Made by a program: the position numbers and the translations under genes. Of a stretch of DNA of 64,000 nt, positions 14,401-28,700 are shown piece after piece (position 1 is the stretch's first letter; each line of letters starts with the position of its first letter). Below the pieces are notes generated by a model. That model was given only the letters and a program-made list of their open reading frames with translations. It did no database searches and was not told where the DNA came from. This stretch comes from Aphis gossypii (Eukaryota; Arthropoda; Insecta; Hemiptera; Aphididae), in NCBI RefSeq assembly GCF_020184175.1, contig NC_065531.1, forward strand, positions 13,165,213 through 13,229,212. The letters are read 5' to 3'.

Positions 14401-17400
14401 ATATGATCTAACTGCATTATGTATACTTTTTTTCAAATAATATTGTAAAATATTGGATAAAAAATATTTAGAAAGTCGCTCAGCAACTATATTAAAGTAA
14501 GTATATCGAACATACATCATCATTTATAAGTATAGGTCATTACTCATTTATATTATTATAAGTAATTTTTTTTAAGTATTATAAGGTAGATTGAACTTTT
14601 TTTTTCAACAGCATATTATATACATTAAATATATTATATTATTGATTATTTTCATAATATTACAATATTACATCAATATTATTGTTATTAACTTCCTTTA
14701 AAGAAAAACCATTATTTTTCATTTAAATATTATCCATAAAAGGTCAACATTTTAACTGAAAACAATTCGAGACAAATGAGAAATATACATTGGCATATAT
14801 ATATATATTATATAGTAATAATTTTCAACTTCTATAAGAAAAACTTATAATGATTTGACACCATACAAAAAATAGACGTACCTATACCTAAAGTATAAAC
14901 TCAGTAGGTACTTACAACTTACTTGCAATACTTACCTATTCAACTAAGTATATTACATTTACGACAAATGAATATTAAAATAATATTAAATAGTAGTTAT
15001 ATAGAGTTTTGTATGGCTTTTTATTTAATTTCTGGCAGGATATAATTTGGGCAGAATTTATTCTATTGTTAAAAATCGTTCTTTCTTAAAAACATGCTGT
15101 TTTAATCAAAAATAGGTATTTCATACTACGGGCTACATTATTATATAATGTGGACAATCGTGTGAATATTATTTTTATTGTACAGCGAATAACGTCGTCT
15201 GTCGTACAAAAACAAAAAAAAACGATACTCGTACATTATAATATTATATTTATATTACACACACACAAACACACACACATATATATATAGGTAAATTCTA
15301 TTTGTTGTTAACGGATGAAAACATTTTCTCACCATCGGAATTTGTGATATAGTATAGGTAGGTATAGGTTTTATTTTTACTTTAAGAAGAAGTCTCGTGT
15401 ATTGTTTTACGTAAGAAAATTACATCGAATTAATTTTGGATTTCCGTTCGAAACTTATAATATGCGAAGTCGCTATTAAATATAATATCATATACGTATA
15501 CCTACACGACTGTGGGGCGGCAGAAGTTAGTTATTTTTCCCACATCGATTGACCGTATGTAGGTATTTGTAAGTACGTATGTATGTATGTATGCATACAT
15601 GTGTATATGTGTTTGTATATGTATATATCTATATAATATTATATATAAAGCAGTACGTCCGGTTCTTTCATTATTACCTACACTTTTTTTCTTATTATTT
15701 TTCCTATTCAATATATAAATTATTAACATGGCGGCCGTCAAATAATTGCTTCACGTCAATTATTACTATATATAACCGGGTTAGGTTATATAGTCTCGAC
15801 GTCGATATTGTTATTATCATCGTCATCGTCGTCATCGACATCATCATCATCAGTACCGCAGTCGTTATTATCATTATCATCATAATAACGCATATACAGT
15901 GCACCCGAGGAAACAATACAACCGGTTGCTGCGGTTTCATTGGATGACGAAAGGTCACGCCCAATGAACTCTAGCCGTTTTCCAGTTTTCACGTCGTGTT
16001 AAGGACGAAATGGACAGGGCCGTATAGATCGCTGGACCAGAGCGAATTGAGTTTTGTATACACGTATATGTACAATAAATATTAATATTTTAGGTATCTA
16101 ATATTAGTTGCAATTAAAAAATGTTATTAATCGTTACACAGGTTGAAAAAAAAATCATAAGAATAATAATGAGAATTAATATTTGATGAATCTAATTGAT
16201 GTATTTTATACTTATTGGCTATATATTATATAAAATATGCAAACATAAGCCGAGTTAAAAATATAAAAAAGAGATGTTAATAATTTATTAACATTATTCC
16301 TTAAAAGGAATCAAAATAATGTACCTATAGGTACCTATAATATAATTGTGTGTTTAATTTAGTGTTTAATGCTGCAGTATACCTAATAGATACTATTGTT
16401 ATTCTGTTCTTGTAAACACAGATATAGATGCTGCTGTTATGATGCTATTTATGATGTATTAGATTATATAATTATATAATTTATTAATTTAGATAGGTAG
16501 ATTTGTTTAAAAAGGATTTTTGATTACCTATAAATCTATAATACACATATTATAATAAATGACAATAATATTAAAGATCAGATGCAATAAATAGATACAT
16601 TTCCGTCTATGCTACATGGGTTCTGTGACATTATTGATCAAAATTGCATTTATTTTAAATATCTAATTGCCAAATTTATTGGGAAACGTTCAACTATCTC
16701 ATTTTAATGTTTTCTGATTAAATGATTTTTATGAAAAAAAATTATTTGGAACCATACAGTTATATGTTTATTTATAGTTTAAAAAATTGAGACCCAGATT
16801 ATAGTTAGACAATTCTATCATTATAGGTAAATTTTATCTGTATAGTTGCGCCTATGCTATATTATATTACAATAGATATATATACATATAAATATAATAA
16901 TATAAACTCATGTATGTTCTAAAAAACCGATTGTAGCAAGCCCTACTGTAACAAACAAAAAATGTAACAATATAATCATGACATTTTTTATATCATTATG
17001 ACTATATTGTGTAAGTAGTTATACATATATAGGTACGTTATATTTTAAAGAACTTACAATATTCAGGTACTGAAGTGTTATAATTCCAGAATCTCGTGCT
17101 GCCAAATCTAAGCTGCTTCCAATCAGTTGAAAATGCTGGAATAATGTTTTAACATTTTAGTAATTCACTTTAACACTCAAATACCCAAATATATAGCTTA
17201 TAGTTATTAGTTACCATAAGATAAAAAATAAACATTAATTTATAAAATATATATAATTAACAATTAAGTAGAATTATTTTTACTTTATATACCTATACCT
17301 ATATTAATAAGTAATAACTTTTTTTTAATAAAATAGGATTTATATTATGTATATGTAATATATTATATATATTTTACTTAATTCATTATAGCTTAAACGA

Positions 17401-20400
17401 TAGTTATTAGCTTACTTAAAAATTAAATAGAAGTTTTAATTAAAATTCAAATAAAATAAGAATTGACATTACCTATTTTAAATGTTTAGCTATAGTAAGA
17501 AAAATGTTTATAATTTTTTTTTACCAAGCAAATTATTAACTATCATTATGTATTTTGAATTTTCAACATTATAATAACATTTTTAAATTATTAATTATTC
17601 TAGTTCTATATACTAATTACTAATATCTCTGTATTTATTAAAGTCAAATTATTGTTTTAAAATTAATTCAAACTAAACATTTTTTTTTTTTTAAATATCT
17701 TTGATCTATAACAACTATCACGTCATTAATTGTACAATATTGTACATGTGGTTAAGTATTGAAAAGAAGAATTTTTTTTTATTCTATAGGTAATATTTAC
17801 TTTTTAATAATTTTCCAATACAATTATGTACAAGTATATTAATACGAGTATATACGATATCTAACATATATTATATTATAATTTATACTTCTTTACAATT
17901 AAATCAAATTAAAATAACCGTTAAATATATTATGATCTGTAATTTTTAAAATGAAAAATATATCATAATATATTTTAGAATTTAAGCAAAGTGAATTATA
18001 GTTATATCTTATATAATTTATAATGTACGTAATTTTGTTTAGGTAAGAAATAAACTATATTTATTTAATTGATATATTTTATACAATTATATTTGATAAA
18101 TAATGTAGGATATAAGTATCTATACTATGTATATCTATACAAATATATTATGCATAATAACTAATAAGTATATTATTATGTGAGTTATAGAGTGAAAAAA
18201 AATGCTATGATGGATAGAATGATTATAAAAAGTCACACATATTACTTATTGTAGTTATACAGTGTGTTGTACTATATACAGTATACACTTTATAATATAC
18301 TGATTTTTGACTCTATGAAAGGCATTATTATTTTTTTTAAATCCTCCAACGGAGATTTCTATAGAGATAAAATATTTAAATAATTAATAAAATAATTATA
18401 ATGATTTTGTATTTTCAGGAAAATTATAATGTTATAATGATTTAAAAAAATAGTGTATGAATATTTTTAATAAATAGGTTAACCTATATGTTCAACAAAT
18501 ATATATTAATATATTATATTTTAATAGAGTGGTAAACCAAGTGGCCAGTATCCTCTTAGCTGATAAAATAAAATATAAATTAAAAAAAGGCTATTTAAAT
18601 TTATCAAAAATATTAATTAAACTCAAATTTGACGAGGTGTATTTAAGAGTAGGTACGTAGATTAATATACAGTTTTATTGGTAGATGAATAACCACACAA
18701 CTATGCATAATAGGTTCGTATATGTAGTACCAGTATACAAAAAAATAGTAATATAATAATATTGAAAATATATGTATGCGTTAATATTGGTAATGAATAT
18801 GCGTTTTTATTTTTAAGTATGGATTAACAGAATAGTATATAATCACTATTATATTTGGTTGTATATTCAGGTGGTTGGTTTTCTGGGTTCACACCCTTAT
18901 CGTAGATTTTTTTTTTTAGTATAATAGTCATATAGTATTTTATATTTTTATTAATCAGTTATTATTTCATTTTTGTTCATAAAACCACTATATAAAATCT
19001 ACACCCCCTTTAAAGTTATGTTAGATACGAATATAATAGGTAATATGTATATGTGTGATATGGTGCGTTAATTAAATAGTTTTATACGTACGTCACAATC
19101 AATATCAGTTTTGTCGATATATTCACAACATTTTATCATATCTGCCATCACAGTTACCGGACGGTAGCCGTAATTATTTAATTTCATGTCTGTACAGTAT
19201 ATATAATAACGTGATTAGAACTAGACAATTGTTATTAGATGAAAAGTATTTTATATTTTACAATTTAAATACGTATTCATATAATTTAACAAGCACATGC
19301 TGTATTATTTTGCGATATACAGGTTTTTATTATATTGAAATTTACAGTATTTTTTTTTTTGAGATTTATAATTTATTATAAACAATTTCGTACGATAAAA
19401 CAAACTTTTAAATAAATTATTGTTTTCATTCATAAGTAAATATAACGAGGGATTAACGCAACACACTCCAGCTAGTTCGTTGAGCAGAGATCGGGTGATA
19501 TATCTATAGGTACAAACAGGTATTCGCAGAGGTATACGTATCACGTCGGACAATTCTAGGGGAAACGATAAATTAAAAAAAAAAAAACAAACAAAATACC
19601 GAGTGTCATACACAAACTCACACACGTTTACAATATACAGATAGACAGACAGACACACACACACACAGACACCTAACCGACGGACAAAAAGAACGTATAC
19701 GTCGTTGTTACTATTATGTGACTGAAACGAGATTGGGTGTACGCGGTGTATATATACGTGTAATGTGCATGGTATAAACAGTGCATTGTTTATGTTGACA
19801 ACATGCGAAAAAGAACACGCGTCCGTAATGCAGTTGATCACGCGAACCCCCTCGTACACAATACGATAATATGTATACTCTGGCCAAAATAATAATTGTA
19901 CAAATAACACATATACCTACGTGTTTGGGTGTGTATGTGTGTGAAAACAAAAATGATACAAAAATATACACACACACACACACACACAAACACATATATA
20001 GGTAATTACAAACTGACGAGATATAGTATTTCGCCTTTGGTGGAGTGCGTTTTGCGTTTGCAGCGAGGGGCCCAGCCTCGGACTACCTTCAGCGAGCCAC
20101 CACCGCCGACACCGCCCCGTCGACCGGAAACTTCAATCAAAACCGCACTATATATTTATATATATATTATTATTATTACAAAAACATTTATTTTAGATGA
20201 TAATATCAACATCAAATTATATACGAGTATATAATATTCTGTATAATATATTTATACCAAGCCATGTAGGTAGGTACTGTGGGCTAGCGGGTGCTTTCGT
20301 CGATCGGCAGATTGACGCGGACTGTCGAATTTCCGAATACGTAAGCGTGGACAATATTGTGCAAGTGGTCGTCTTATTATATTATATAGGTACGAATCGC

Positions 20401-20788
20401 TACTTGCTATAATACGCGATGAGATACTATTATTAAGATTAAAAGGCACGGCCGTGCGTGTGATAATAATACACCAGTCGTACCTACGTCTTTTGAGATA
20501 ATAACGCGAAAAACATGTTGCTGATTTATTATAACATAATATATCCTACAATAGGTTCCTTTGTAATATGAATAATTATAGTTGTATAAATACAGCTAGA
20601 GAGCCTATATAGTATAATATTATTATTATATAGGCTTTCTAAATACAGCCATACAGTTGGCGCAAGATACTTTACGTAGCTCATTGGACAAACACCTATC
20701 CATCACAATTTTACATGCATAGATTTTATGATGTGTAATGTGTATAGAACATCTATAGTTAAATATAAAAAAAAACCAAATAAATAAT

Positions 20789-20847
<59 letters not shown>

Positions 20848-21278
20848 ATCTTAAATGTAATTCAACAATAAAAATATTTACAAACTGTTATACCGTATAA
20901 TTTGTATGCATTACTTACAATCAAGATAATAATAAAATAATAATTGCATAATTACTCGTTAGTCGTTATTTAAACATACCTATGTCCTTGACAATATCAA
21001 TGTACAATATATTACTTTAAGGTCATTATCATTATAATATTTTATTGAATTTTTTCAATATGATCAAGTAGACTTACAAAATATTATAGCGAAATCCCCT
21101 TCCTTCCAGGGAATTATACCAGAATCCTGAAAGTGATAATATGTATAGCTTAAAAATATACAATATAAATAATAAAATTGAATTTATTGTTCTATTATTT
21201 ACTTACTATTATATTTACATCACTTTCTACAAAAACAGTTAAGAACCCGATAAACATTAAAACTAATATGGATGACAT
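8425..21278 (-). CDS. Secreted cysteine-rich protein with EGF-like C-terminal region, ten exons, 345 aa
   Basis: I assembled this by hand. In transcript order the exons are 21278-21207, 21126-21078, 19189-19092, 18559-18538, 17135-17058, 13722-13685, 11619-11502, 9657-9503, 8929-8789 and 8691-8425. All nine introns are GT-AG and every junction preserves phase; the total is 1038 bp including the stop. Residues 1-19 (MSSILVLMFIGFLTVFVES) are a typical signal peptide. The mature part has about 16 Cys. SCVPLC (113-118) followed by GEC (126-128) resembles EGF/Nimrod-type spacing, and residues 261-277 (CLNGY..., CECDFGW) fit the second half of an EGF module. The 22-bp and 38-bp exons are very short. 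The last 20 or so residues are hydrophobic, so a membrane or GPI tail, or a missed 3' exon, is possible. The family is unrecognised; the role is presumably extracellular. Secretion and micro-exons recall aphid salivary effector genes, but that is speculation. Confidence 0.85.
15500..16050. other. GC-raised block with (ATC/GTC)n microsatellite inside an intron
   Basis: This lies within intron 5 of the minus-strand secreted-protein gene. An imperfect ATC/GTC/GAC trinucleotide array occupies about 15811-15886 and keeps several frames open on both strands by composition. CpG frequency is raised on both sides of it. No splice-bounded exon with a convincing peptide was found. It may be an enhancer or a nested noncoding promoter. 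Confidence 0.35.
19400..20450. other. GC-raised block with CA-repeats inside introns 2-3
   Basis: This spans about 1 kb between exons 2 and 3 of the minus-strand gene and is much richer in CpG than its surroundings. It has CA/GT microsatellites at about 19650-19670 and 19968-19988. A Pro-rich frame around 20060-20150 is open on the plus strand, preceded by TTTGCAG. Several overlapping frames are open on both strands, which fits composition more than coding. It is a possible nested promoter or noncoding exon. Confidence 0.3.
20589..20649. mobile_element. 45-bp palindromic mini-element with 8-bp direct repeats
   Basis: The core 20597-20641 runs from TAGAGAGCCTATATA to TATATAGGCTTTCTA, an inverted repeat of 15 bp with one mismatch around an AT-rich loop. 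It is bracketed by identical AATACAGC copies at 20589-20596 and 20642-20649. An 8-bp duplication and TAG-type ends would suit a hAT- or P-like excision or deletion derivative. The whole could also fold as a short RNA hairpin. Confidence 0.6.
20793..20842. repeat. (AT)25 microsatellite
   Basis: Uninterrupted alternating AT over 50 bp, in intron 2 of the minus-strand gene. Confidence 0.95.
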
Positions 21279-22558
21279 TTTACACATATATTCTTGAAAA
21301 CAAAATAATATTTAATATCTTGTTTGATAGAATAATATATCTTTTACATATTATTAGGTACATCTACCATAGAATAAAATACAATTTTTAGATTTTTGTG
21401 ATGTTTAAATTTATAATAAACTCATAACAACGGATAGTATATTTTACATTAATACAATTAAGTGGAAATGGCTAAATATCTAACCATAGATTTTATTAAA
21501 ATTTAAAACATTAGGCATAAAATTTAATTTCGTCTCGTTAAGACTAGTCATTTTTCTGATCGTCCAAAATGGCGCCAACTAGTTTTTGAAATGTTTATAA
21601 TTATTTTTTAATATATTTTAGTAATTTTATTATTTACTATAACTATCATTAAATATTGTTGAAATAGCATTGAAAATTAGTCGGTTTTTTGTTGTAAAAT
21701 TCAAAAGCATTGATTCTATATAAACAGGTATTCGCACTTGTTAGCCACTATTTTTTTTTGAAAATGCTTCAGCCAGATGACCTATTCTACAATTTTTACC
21801 CATAGGTAAGTAAAGTTGGACACTGACTATAGTTAGAAGATTAAAGTTAAAGTTAAGTTAGAAAATTAATCTTAAGTATTGGAAGTTACTTTTAAAAATA
21901 GTTTTGAATAGCTAATTGAATTTAGGTTTGTACTTAAAAAGAGGATTCCTGATTTAAAAACATACCTATAGCATACAAATGTATTAAGGCTTGAAATTGA
22001 TAAAAAAAAGGATAAAATATAAAGCAGGTAAAAATTTTACTGAAAACATAACACTGCTAAATTTATTCAAAATATATTAATAAATTACGTAATACAATAT
22101 TCAAAATTACATTCAATAAGCAATATTTCTACGAAATTATAGTTAAACCCAAAAAACTTATTAAAACAGACATTTAAAATTGTATTTGAAATTGTACGTG
22201 AGTTGGAATATAAATATTTTTTATTAATTTGGAATATTAAATAATTTGTATTGAATGATAAAATGAATGTTGATGTAATATGTGTCTCTAATATGCCTAT
22301 AATAAGGCCAAGGGTTATGATAGCCTATGAGCGACGTCTATCTTACAAACTAGTTTTGTATTGATAGGAAGATAATAATATAATAATGTATACTTACGGT
22401 TTAATATTATTATTATTATTATTTTTTATTATTATTAAAGTGAAGGAAGTGATATAGCGTGACCGTAATGCGATTGAAAAATAAATAGGAAAAAATATTG
22501 TCGGAATAAATGAGATAAAATTATAGAAAAATACATCACAAAAATCGAAGGCCAACCG
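21279..22558. other. Upstream region of the minus-strand secreted-protein gene
   Basis: This is the 5' flank of that gene, on the higher-coordinate side. It is AT-rich, with many TATA-like words and none I can single out. No exon or mobile element was recognised. Confidence 0.35.
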
Positions 22559-22720
22559 ATGTTAGACGATTATAATACCAATCCCCAAGCCTGTAATTAC
22601 GCATCGGAGCCCTGAGGATTTTGCTCCTTCACCCAAGTATCAAAGTCTCAATTATGCCGATTGATGTAAAGACTGCATCATATATGTATGATGGATCTAA
22701 AAAAAAAAAAATGTTAGACG
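22559..22720 (+). mobile_element. Short non-LTR retroposon (SINE or 5'-truncated LINE tail)
   Basis: A direct repeat ATGTTAGACG occurs at 22559-22568 and again at 22711-22720. The insert between them (22569-22710) ends in a 12-13 bp poly(A) run that abuts the second copy. Its interior is GC-richer than the flanks. A poly(A) tail plus a 10-bp target duplication is the hallmark of target-primed reverse transcription. I cannot name the family. There is no evident tRNA-like head, so a truncated LINE 3' end is as likely as a SINE. Confidence 0.75.
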
Positions 22721-25700
22721 GATGTGGAATGTAACCAGGGGCTAATTTTGAATTTGATTTTAAGAAAGTTATTTTTTATTATCTGTCGATATTAGTGCAT
22801 TTTATGTAGGTAAAGCTTAATGTATATGTGAAAATGGCAAACATCTAATTTCTTAGTTATTTATATGCAATTTTTAATTTTTTTAGTTTCTTATCTGCAA
22901 AACTTAAGATGTACCTATTTAAGTAAGTTTATTAAATTTTTCCCATATATTGAAACATAATGTAAAATACTAGTCAAATACAATCTAACAATATTATATT
23001 ATATGCATGTAATTAACACTAAATTGTTTTTTTTTTTACTGAATATCATTCTTTAATTACTTCTATATTGCGTTATAATTGAGTTACTTATAAGATAAAT
23101 TTAGACAGAATATACAAAGATCCGGTGTTGGACTCTCTTCTCAATTTACTCACCTGCATACAGCGTAAAATAATACATTTTAGTGTATTAGGGTATTGTT
23201 ATATTTAAATGAAAGCAATATTATGGCGTTATCTATAAAATCTAATTCGTAAATGAATTCTATAATTGCTGACATTTCTAAACATTTTTTGAATAGTTAT
23301 CAATAACTGAAATAGAAAACTATACTTTTTTTGCAATTAAAATGTAAAGAATTTTTTTTCAGTATTTCGATATATAAAAATCGAAATTTGGACAGTATAG
23401 GTAGTTTTAAATATTTAAAGTTTAGGTGAGTGAAATACTAAAGACTAGACCGATATTTTTTGGAGTATATCATTGTACTAGTTAATTTCACAATAAAATA
23501 TAATTAAAAATAAACGAAGAGTATTTAAATATTAAACAATACTACTTTAGTAATTTATATTTACCTATTATAATATATATTATATTATAATTATGATACA
23601 TTTTTAAATAACTCTGATTTATCATTAGTATAAATACTATAAAATATAATTAAGATGAATATTAAATATTATAATTATTAGTTGTAAAAGTGGTTTTAAC
23701 AATTGTAGTTGGAAACTTTAATAAATATTTTTTTTCTTTACATAATGTCTATAGACGAATAGACCGTGTTATATTATATTTTTGAATAATAATATTAACA
23801 CTAAGCAGTAAATATTATATTTTTTAATAAATAAAATAGCTTAGAGACTCAATGCCATTTATTTTTATGTTAAAAATCTTAGCTTATTGAAATCGCATAT
23901 TTATTGTTAATAATTATTAATGTTTTATTTATAGTTTTTGATGAGTGACTTAAACTATATATATTTTTTTTATAATCGAGAAATATGTATGGTTCGATTT
24001 ACAGTATTCATTTTTCCTTCCGGAAAGTACATGTTTATACTATTTTGTGTACCTAATTTATGCAAATACATATTTTTGAACTAGTAATTTAGGTCACAAT
24101 TTTTGATTGATTTAGGAAATATTTAAATAATTGGTCGACAGTTTACCTTGAAATTATGGATCATTTTATAGTTTATTAAGAAAACCTAGAGATGTATTTT
24201 AAACTTATCTATTTTTCTTATGGTGCATAAAACGTATAATATATAACAGAATTAATTGATAACACAATTTTATTATTTAACACAATTATTTCGTTAAAAT
24301 ATTTAACTAATTAATGATGGAATATTTAATATTATCATATTTTCTTTTAAATAACAATTACTTATTTAATATTCTATTTTAAAGTGATTATTGATTATTA
24401 TGTATCTCTTTTAATAGTTTGAAACAAAATAAATACATTTTTAAAAATAAAAGTAAAAAATACTTTACCCTCTAAAAAAATCTATATAGACATCTATTGA
24501 AAAACTAATTAATTGAATATTTCATATTTTATCAAATTTCATAAGCTTAAATAAAATAATATGAATATACATAACTATTTATTATTTGATTTTAATTTCA
24601 TATTTATATGCATGAGTGTGTATGTGTGAAAACTATGAAATATTATTATTTTTATAGTTAAAATCGCTATATATTAAAATTGAATAAAAATAAACTACAA
24701 ATAGTTGGACCTCAAGTAACTTATCACTTACTATACTCATTAAAATTAAGTTGGATGCATGCTTAAAGTAGTGATGATTATTACTATTATTAAGTTGAAT
24801 GTCGTCTTGCACCATATAATATAATGCAGTCTTTACATACAGCTTCACTGCTTCAGTATAGTGATATACGAGTGTAAACGAGATTTATAGCCAATAACAT
24901 TACGATTTATATTGGACATTGCTTTGATATTTTATTTTATGTAATATATACATATTATAAATATAATAAGTTGCTTACTGGTCAGATAGGTATATCAACA
25001 GCGTGATTCCATAGAATGCGTGTTTTAATTAAACGTTTCATTATTTACAAATCTTTTTTTTTAAATAATAATAATGCATTAATGCAGTAAATAAATAAAA
25101 GAAGTAAGAAAGAATGCAATTTCAAGTTGTCCATAATTTTTGGATTTTAGCCAAATGAATGATAAATGTAAAATGAATAGATATATAAAAAAAGATAAAT
25201 ATAAATAATAAATTGAACCAAATATAATCGTATGATAAAAAAACCGGGAAATAGTATGTATGTATAATAATATTAGGTGTCGATAATTCGGAGTAAGTCA
25301 CCACGATAGATAATGATACCTATATATTGAATTCAATTTGAATTCAATCAATTTAATATTTTACCTAAAAGAATGTTGCACAATTTTGTATTCTTGATAA
25401 ATTTTATAATATTTTAAACATTTATAAACATTTTTTTAAATATTTTTAAATTACTTTAAAAGTATAGCACTCTATAGCTATATTTAAAATTTAAAATTTC
25501 CATAAATAGATTAAAATAATATGTCTTAATATTTATTTATAGTCTCAATTTTTCATTTTATTTTCACTAAAATCTACTTATAAGGAATCTCGTATTATAC
25601 CTACATTTTCATGCTTATTTGCAAAGCATAAACATTTTTTTTTTTTATGAAAACGTTGAAGATTTCAAATGTCTTAAACATTTTAAATAGCTCAAAAAGA

Positions 25701-28700
25701 GAACATTATTTTCAAAATAATATTATAAATACAAAATTTTATGAAAATTCGATGTATACCTGACTATGATTAGGTATAGGTACATTTGTTTTAATTAACT
25801 TACAACTAAGATTAAAAAATCGATTTTGTCAAACTCTGTTTTTTTTTTTAGATTTTTCTGATTATTAGGAAAAGTACGGACAACTATTGAACTTTCACCT
25901 TCAACTATCAACAATATAACAATATTCAATTTCATATCAAATACCACAAAAAAGTAAAAAACCTGAATATTTTTTCACCACCTCAATGTTGACAATTGGA
26001 ACATTTATTTTGCTACAAAATATGTTTTAAAACGCTAAAAAAGAAGCATCGTTGTCAAACTTCATCGTACCGAATCTAAAACAGAAGTATTTATATAGTT
26101 TGAATAGTAATTAAATAATTAAATGTTTGTTAAGGACGATATAGGAATTTTGTCGTGACTTCTTTAGTAGGTAAAAGTATGTTTAAATAAAGATTTAATT
26201 ATATACACGTGATATATTGTATGTATATTTTAAAGCGGGTCTCATAAAATAAATATCTTTTAAAAAGTCTTAAAATTATACATCGTGTGTATATATATAT
26301 ATACTTAATATAAATAAAATATACTATAGGAATGATGAGTTTAAATAGGTTAAAATAATTTATATAAGTAAAATTAAAAATATAATGATTAAAAAGTCTT
26401 AAAATTATATATATGTTGTGTTAATAAAAAACAAGTGTGCATTTAGATAGATACTATTTATATTGAAATAACTGAACCGTTAAATTATCTATATTATAAG
26501 GTCGTGAGAAAAAAAAACACGAAAAAGAGAAAATCAAATAAGATAGGTACCAACTACCAACTGTTCACTTATTATATATATATATATATATATAGGGATA
26601 TGTTATATTATAGTATGTAGTATGTACGCTCCGTATAAGAAACGATGTAAATATCTATATAATAGTAATAATAGTAATAATAGTAATATGCATATTATAA
26701 ACGCAAGTGGATTTCGTGCGGACATTCGCTATAATAATGTGTTTGACCGACCTGAAAAAACTATTGATACAATAATTGTATTATATGTATATACTTACTA
26801 TTTTTTATCCCGAGACATTATTGTCGTGCTAGTTATTTCTATTTATTCCATCACGATTGAACTTTTCTACCTACAGGCTATATATACTATGGTGACTTGA
26901 CGTCCTGCAGGTTTATTAATTTTATTATCTAACCGACTATCTCTACATTTTGCAAACTGTATGCTATGTATTCGCTAATTGATGCTATGTACAAATAAAT
27001 AATAATAATTATATGATTTTTATTTAAATACCATAATACAGTTATAGCTTTATTAGATATGGAGAAAAACGCGAATGCTTAAAATTGTCGTTTTCTATTA
27101 GTAGTCGAGTATACTGATGATGAGGGGAGAAGGTATTATATGTTAGTATACTTATTACTGATTATTACGAGGTATATAGGCACTGAAACAGATTTTTTCA
27201 AATGAAGTGTGACGGATATCAGCAATCAAAATTTGAATATCTATGTGTATTATGCGCAGTATATTTTACACGCACGCACACATTATATATAGGCTTATTA
27301 TAACTTATAAGCCTATAGAGTGGACGAAATTTACAGTTAAATCGACCAAAAAATTTAGCTATGTTTATCATAATAAAATGTACTATATGTTTATTTTTTA
27401 TATGTATAATATATGTATATGACGACGTTTCGCTAAATATACACATAATATACGACGTATAACTTATAATATGTACTTATATATATATAATATTATAATA
27501 TAGTATACGCGTACTGCAGTGTGCCTGCAACATGATAAATTAGCCGATTGCGATACGGGTGTTAAATTATATATTATACGAAAAACGACCATTAGGGCTT
27601 TTGTCGAACGGATGCGGAATATGAGCGCATAATTTGATTTGTGTCGTGCCCGCGGCGGGACTCCTACGGCGGCGCGACGATTACCCGCGGGGAACCCGGT
27701 TGGGGGTGTTGGCCGCGTTCCCGGCGCGTACATTATATTATACCTACTATACGCGTTACCTGCCTATACAGTTAATATTACATATACACATATTATTACA
27801 TGAGGCATTTTCGATTCTTTTTATTCCAACACTCGTACACTATACATTATATATCACACGCAAAACACAATAATTATTGTTGTCGAAAGAAGTCGTAACG
27901 TCGATACCGTTTTTTTTTTTTACCCTCGATTGGTCGTAAGGTGTTATTGATGTTAAAACACACATTCAAATATATATATCATTATTCTAATATAATACAA
28001 GTGCGGTGTGTAAAATGAATATATTTATTAGGTTTAAGTTTCCAGCTACGAAAATTTCAATTTAAATTCTTCCATCGTATATATATATATAATGTATAAA
28101 TATACGAGCACCCATGCATAGAGCACAATACGCACTCGTATATACTATACATATGAGCGTTAATATAGTTGACCGTTAAACATTTTATAAATCATATTTG
28201 AAACCAGATATATACACATCTTTCACTTGGGTTATGATTCATAAGATACTTGCAGACGTCCCTCCCAAATGGTTTAAATTGCTGTCTTAAGCCCCCCCGA
28301 AATCACGGCCCGCGTGTAATGATCAGAAATTAACATCTGTATACGCGCATGAAAATAAATATTATCTTGAAAATTAACTCACCACAAATGTCCACTCCTC
28401 ACTGTAATGCAGGAACCGAGATATAAAACTATATAATATATGGCTATAAACTACAGGTGTAGCTGCATCGTAATATATTTTTTTTAAGTATAATAAGTAG
28501 TAACCTACGTATTTTCTATACAGGGTTGATTGCACACGCAATGATAATAAAGTATACACATCACCACCACCGCCGTCAACCTGCAGCATAGGCGTTATTA
28601 CTTTAATCAATATTGTATGTATACTAACCCACCATCACTGCACTATTTATACATACCTATATAAATAACTTTTCATAATATTACCATACTCACAATATTC

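Noticed and set aside
15579..15992. Overlapping ORFs rich in Ile/Val or Asp/Met around 15.8 kb
   Set aside because: They are translations of the ATC/GTC trinucleotide microsatellite in different frames.
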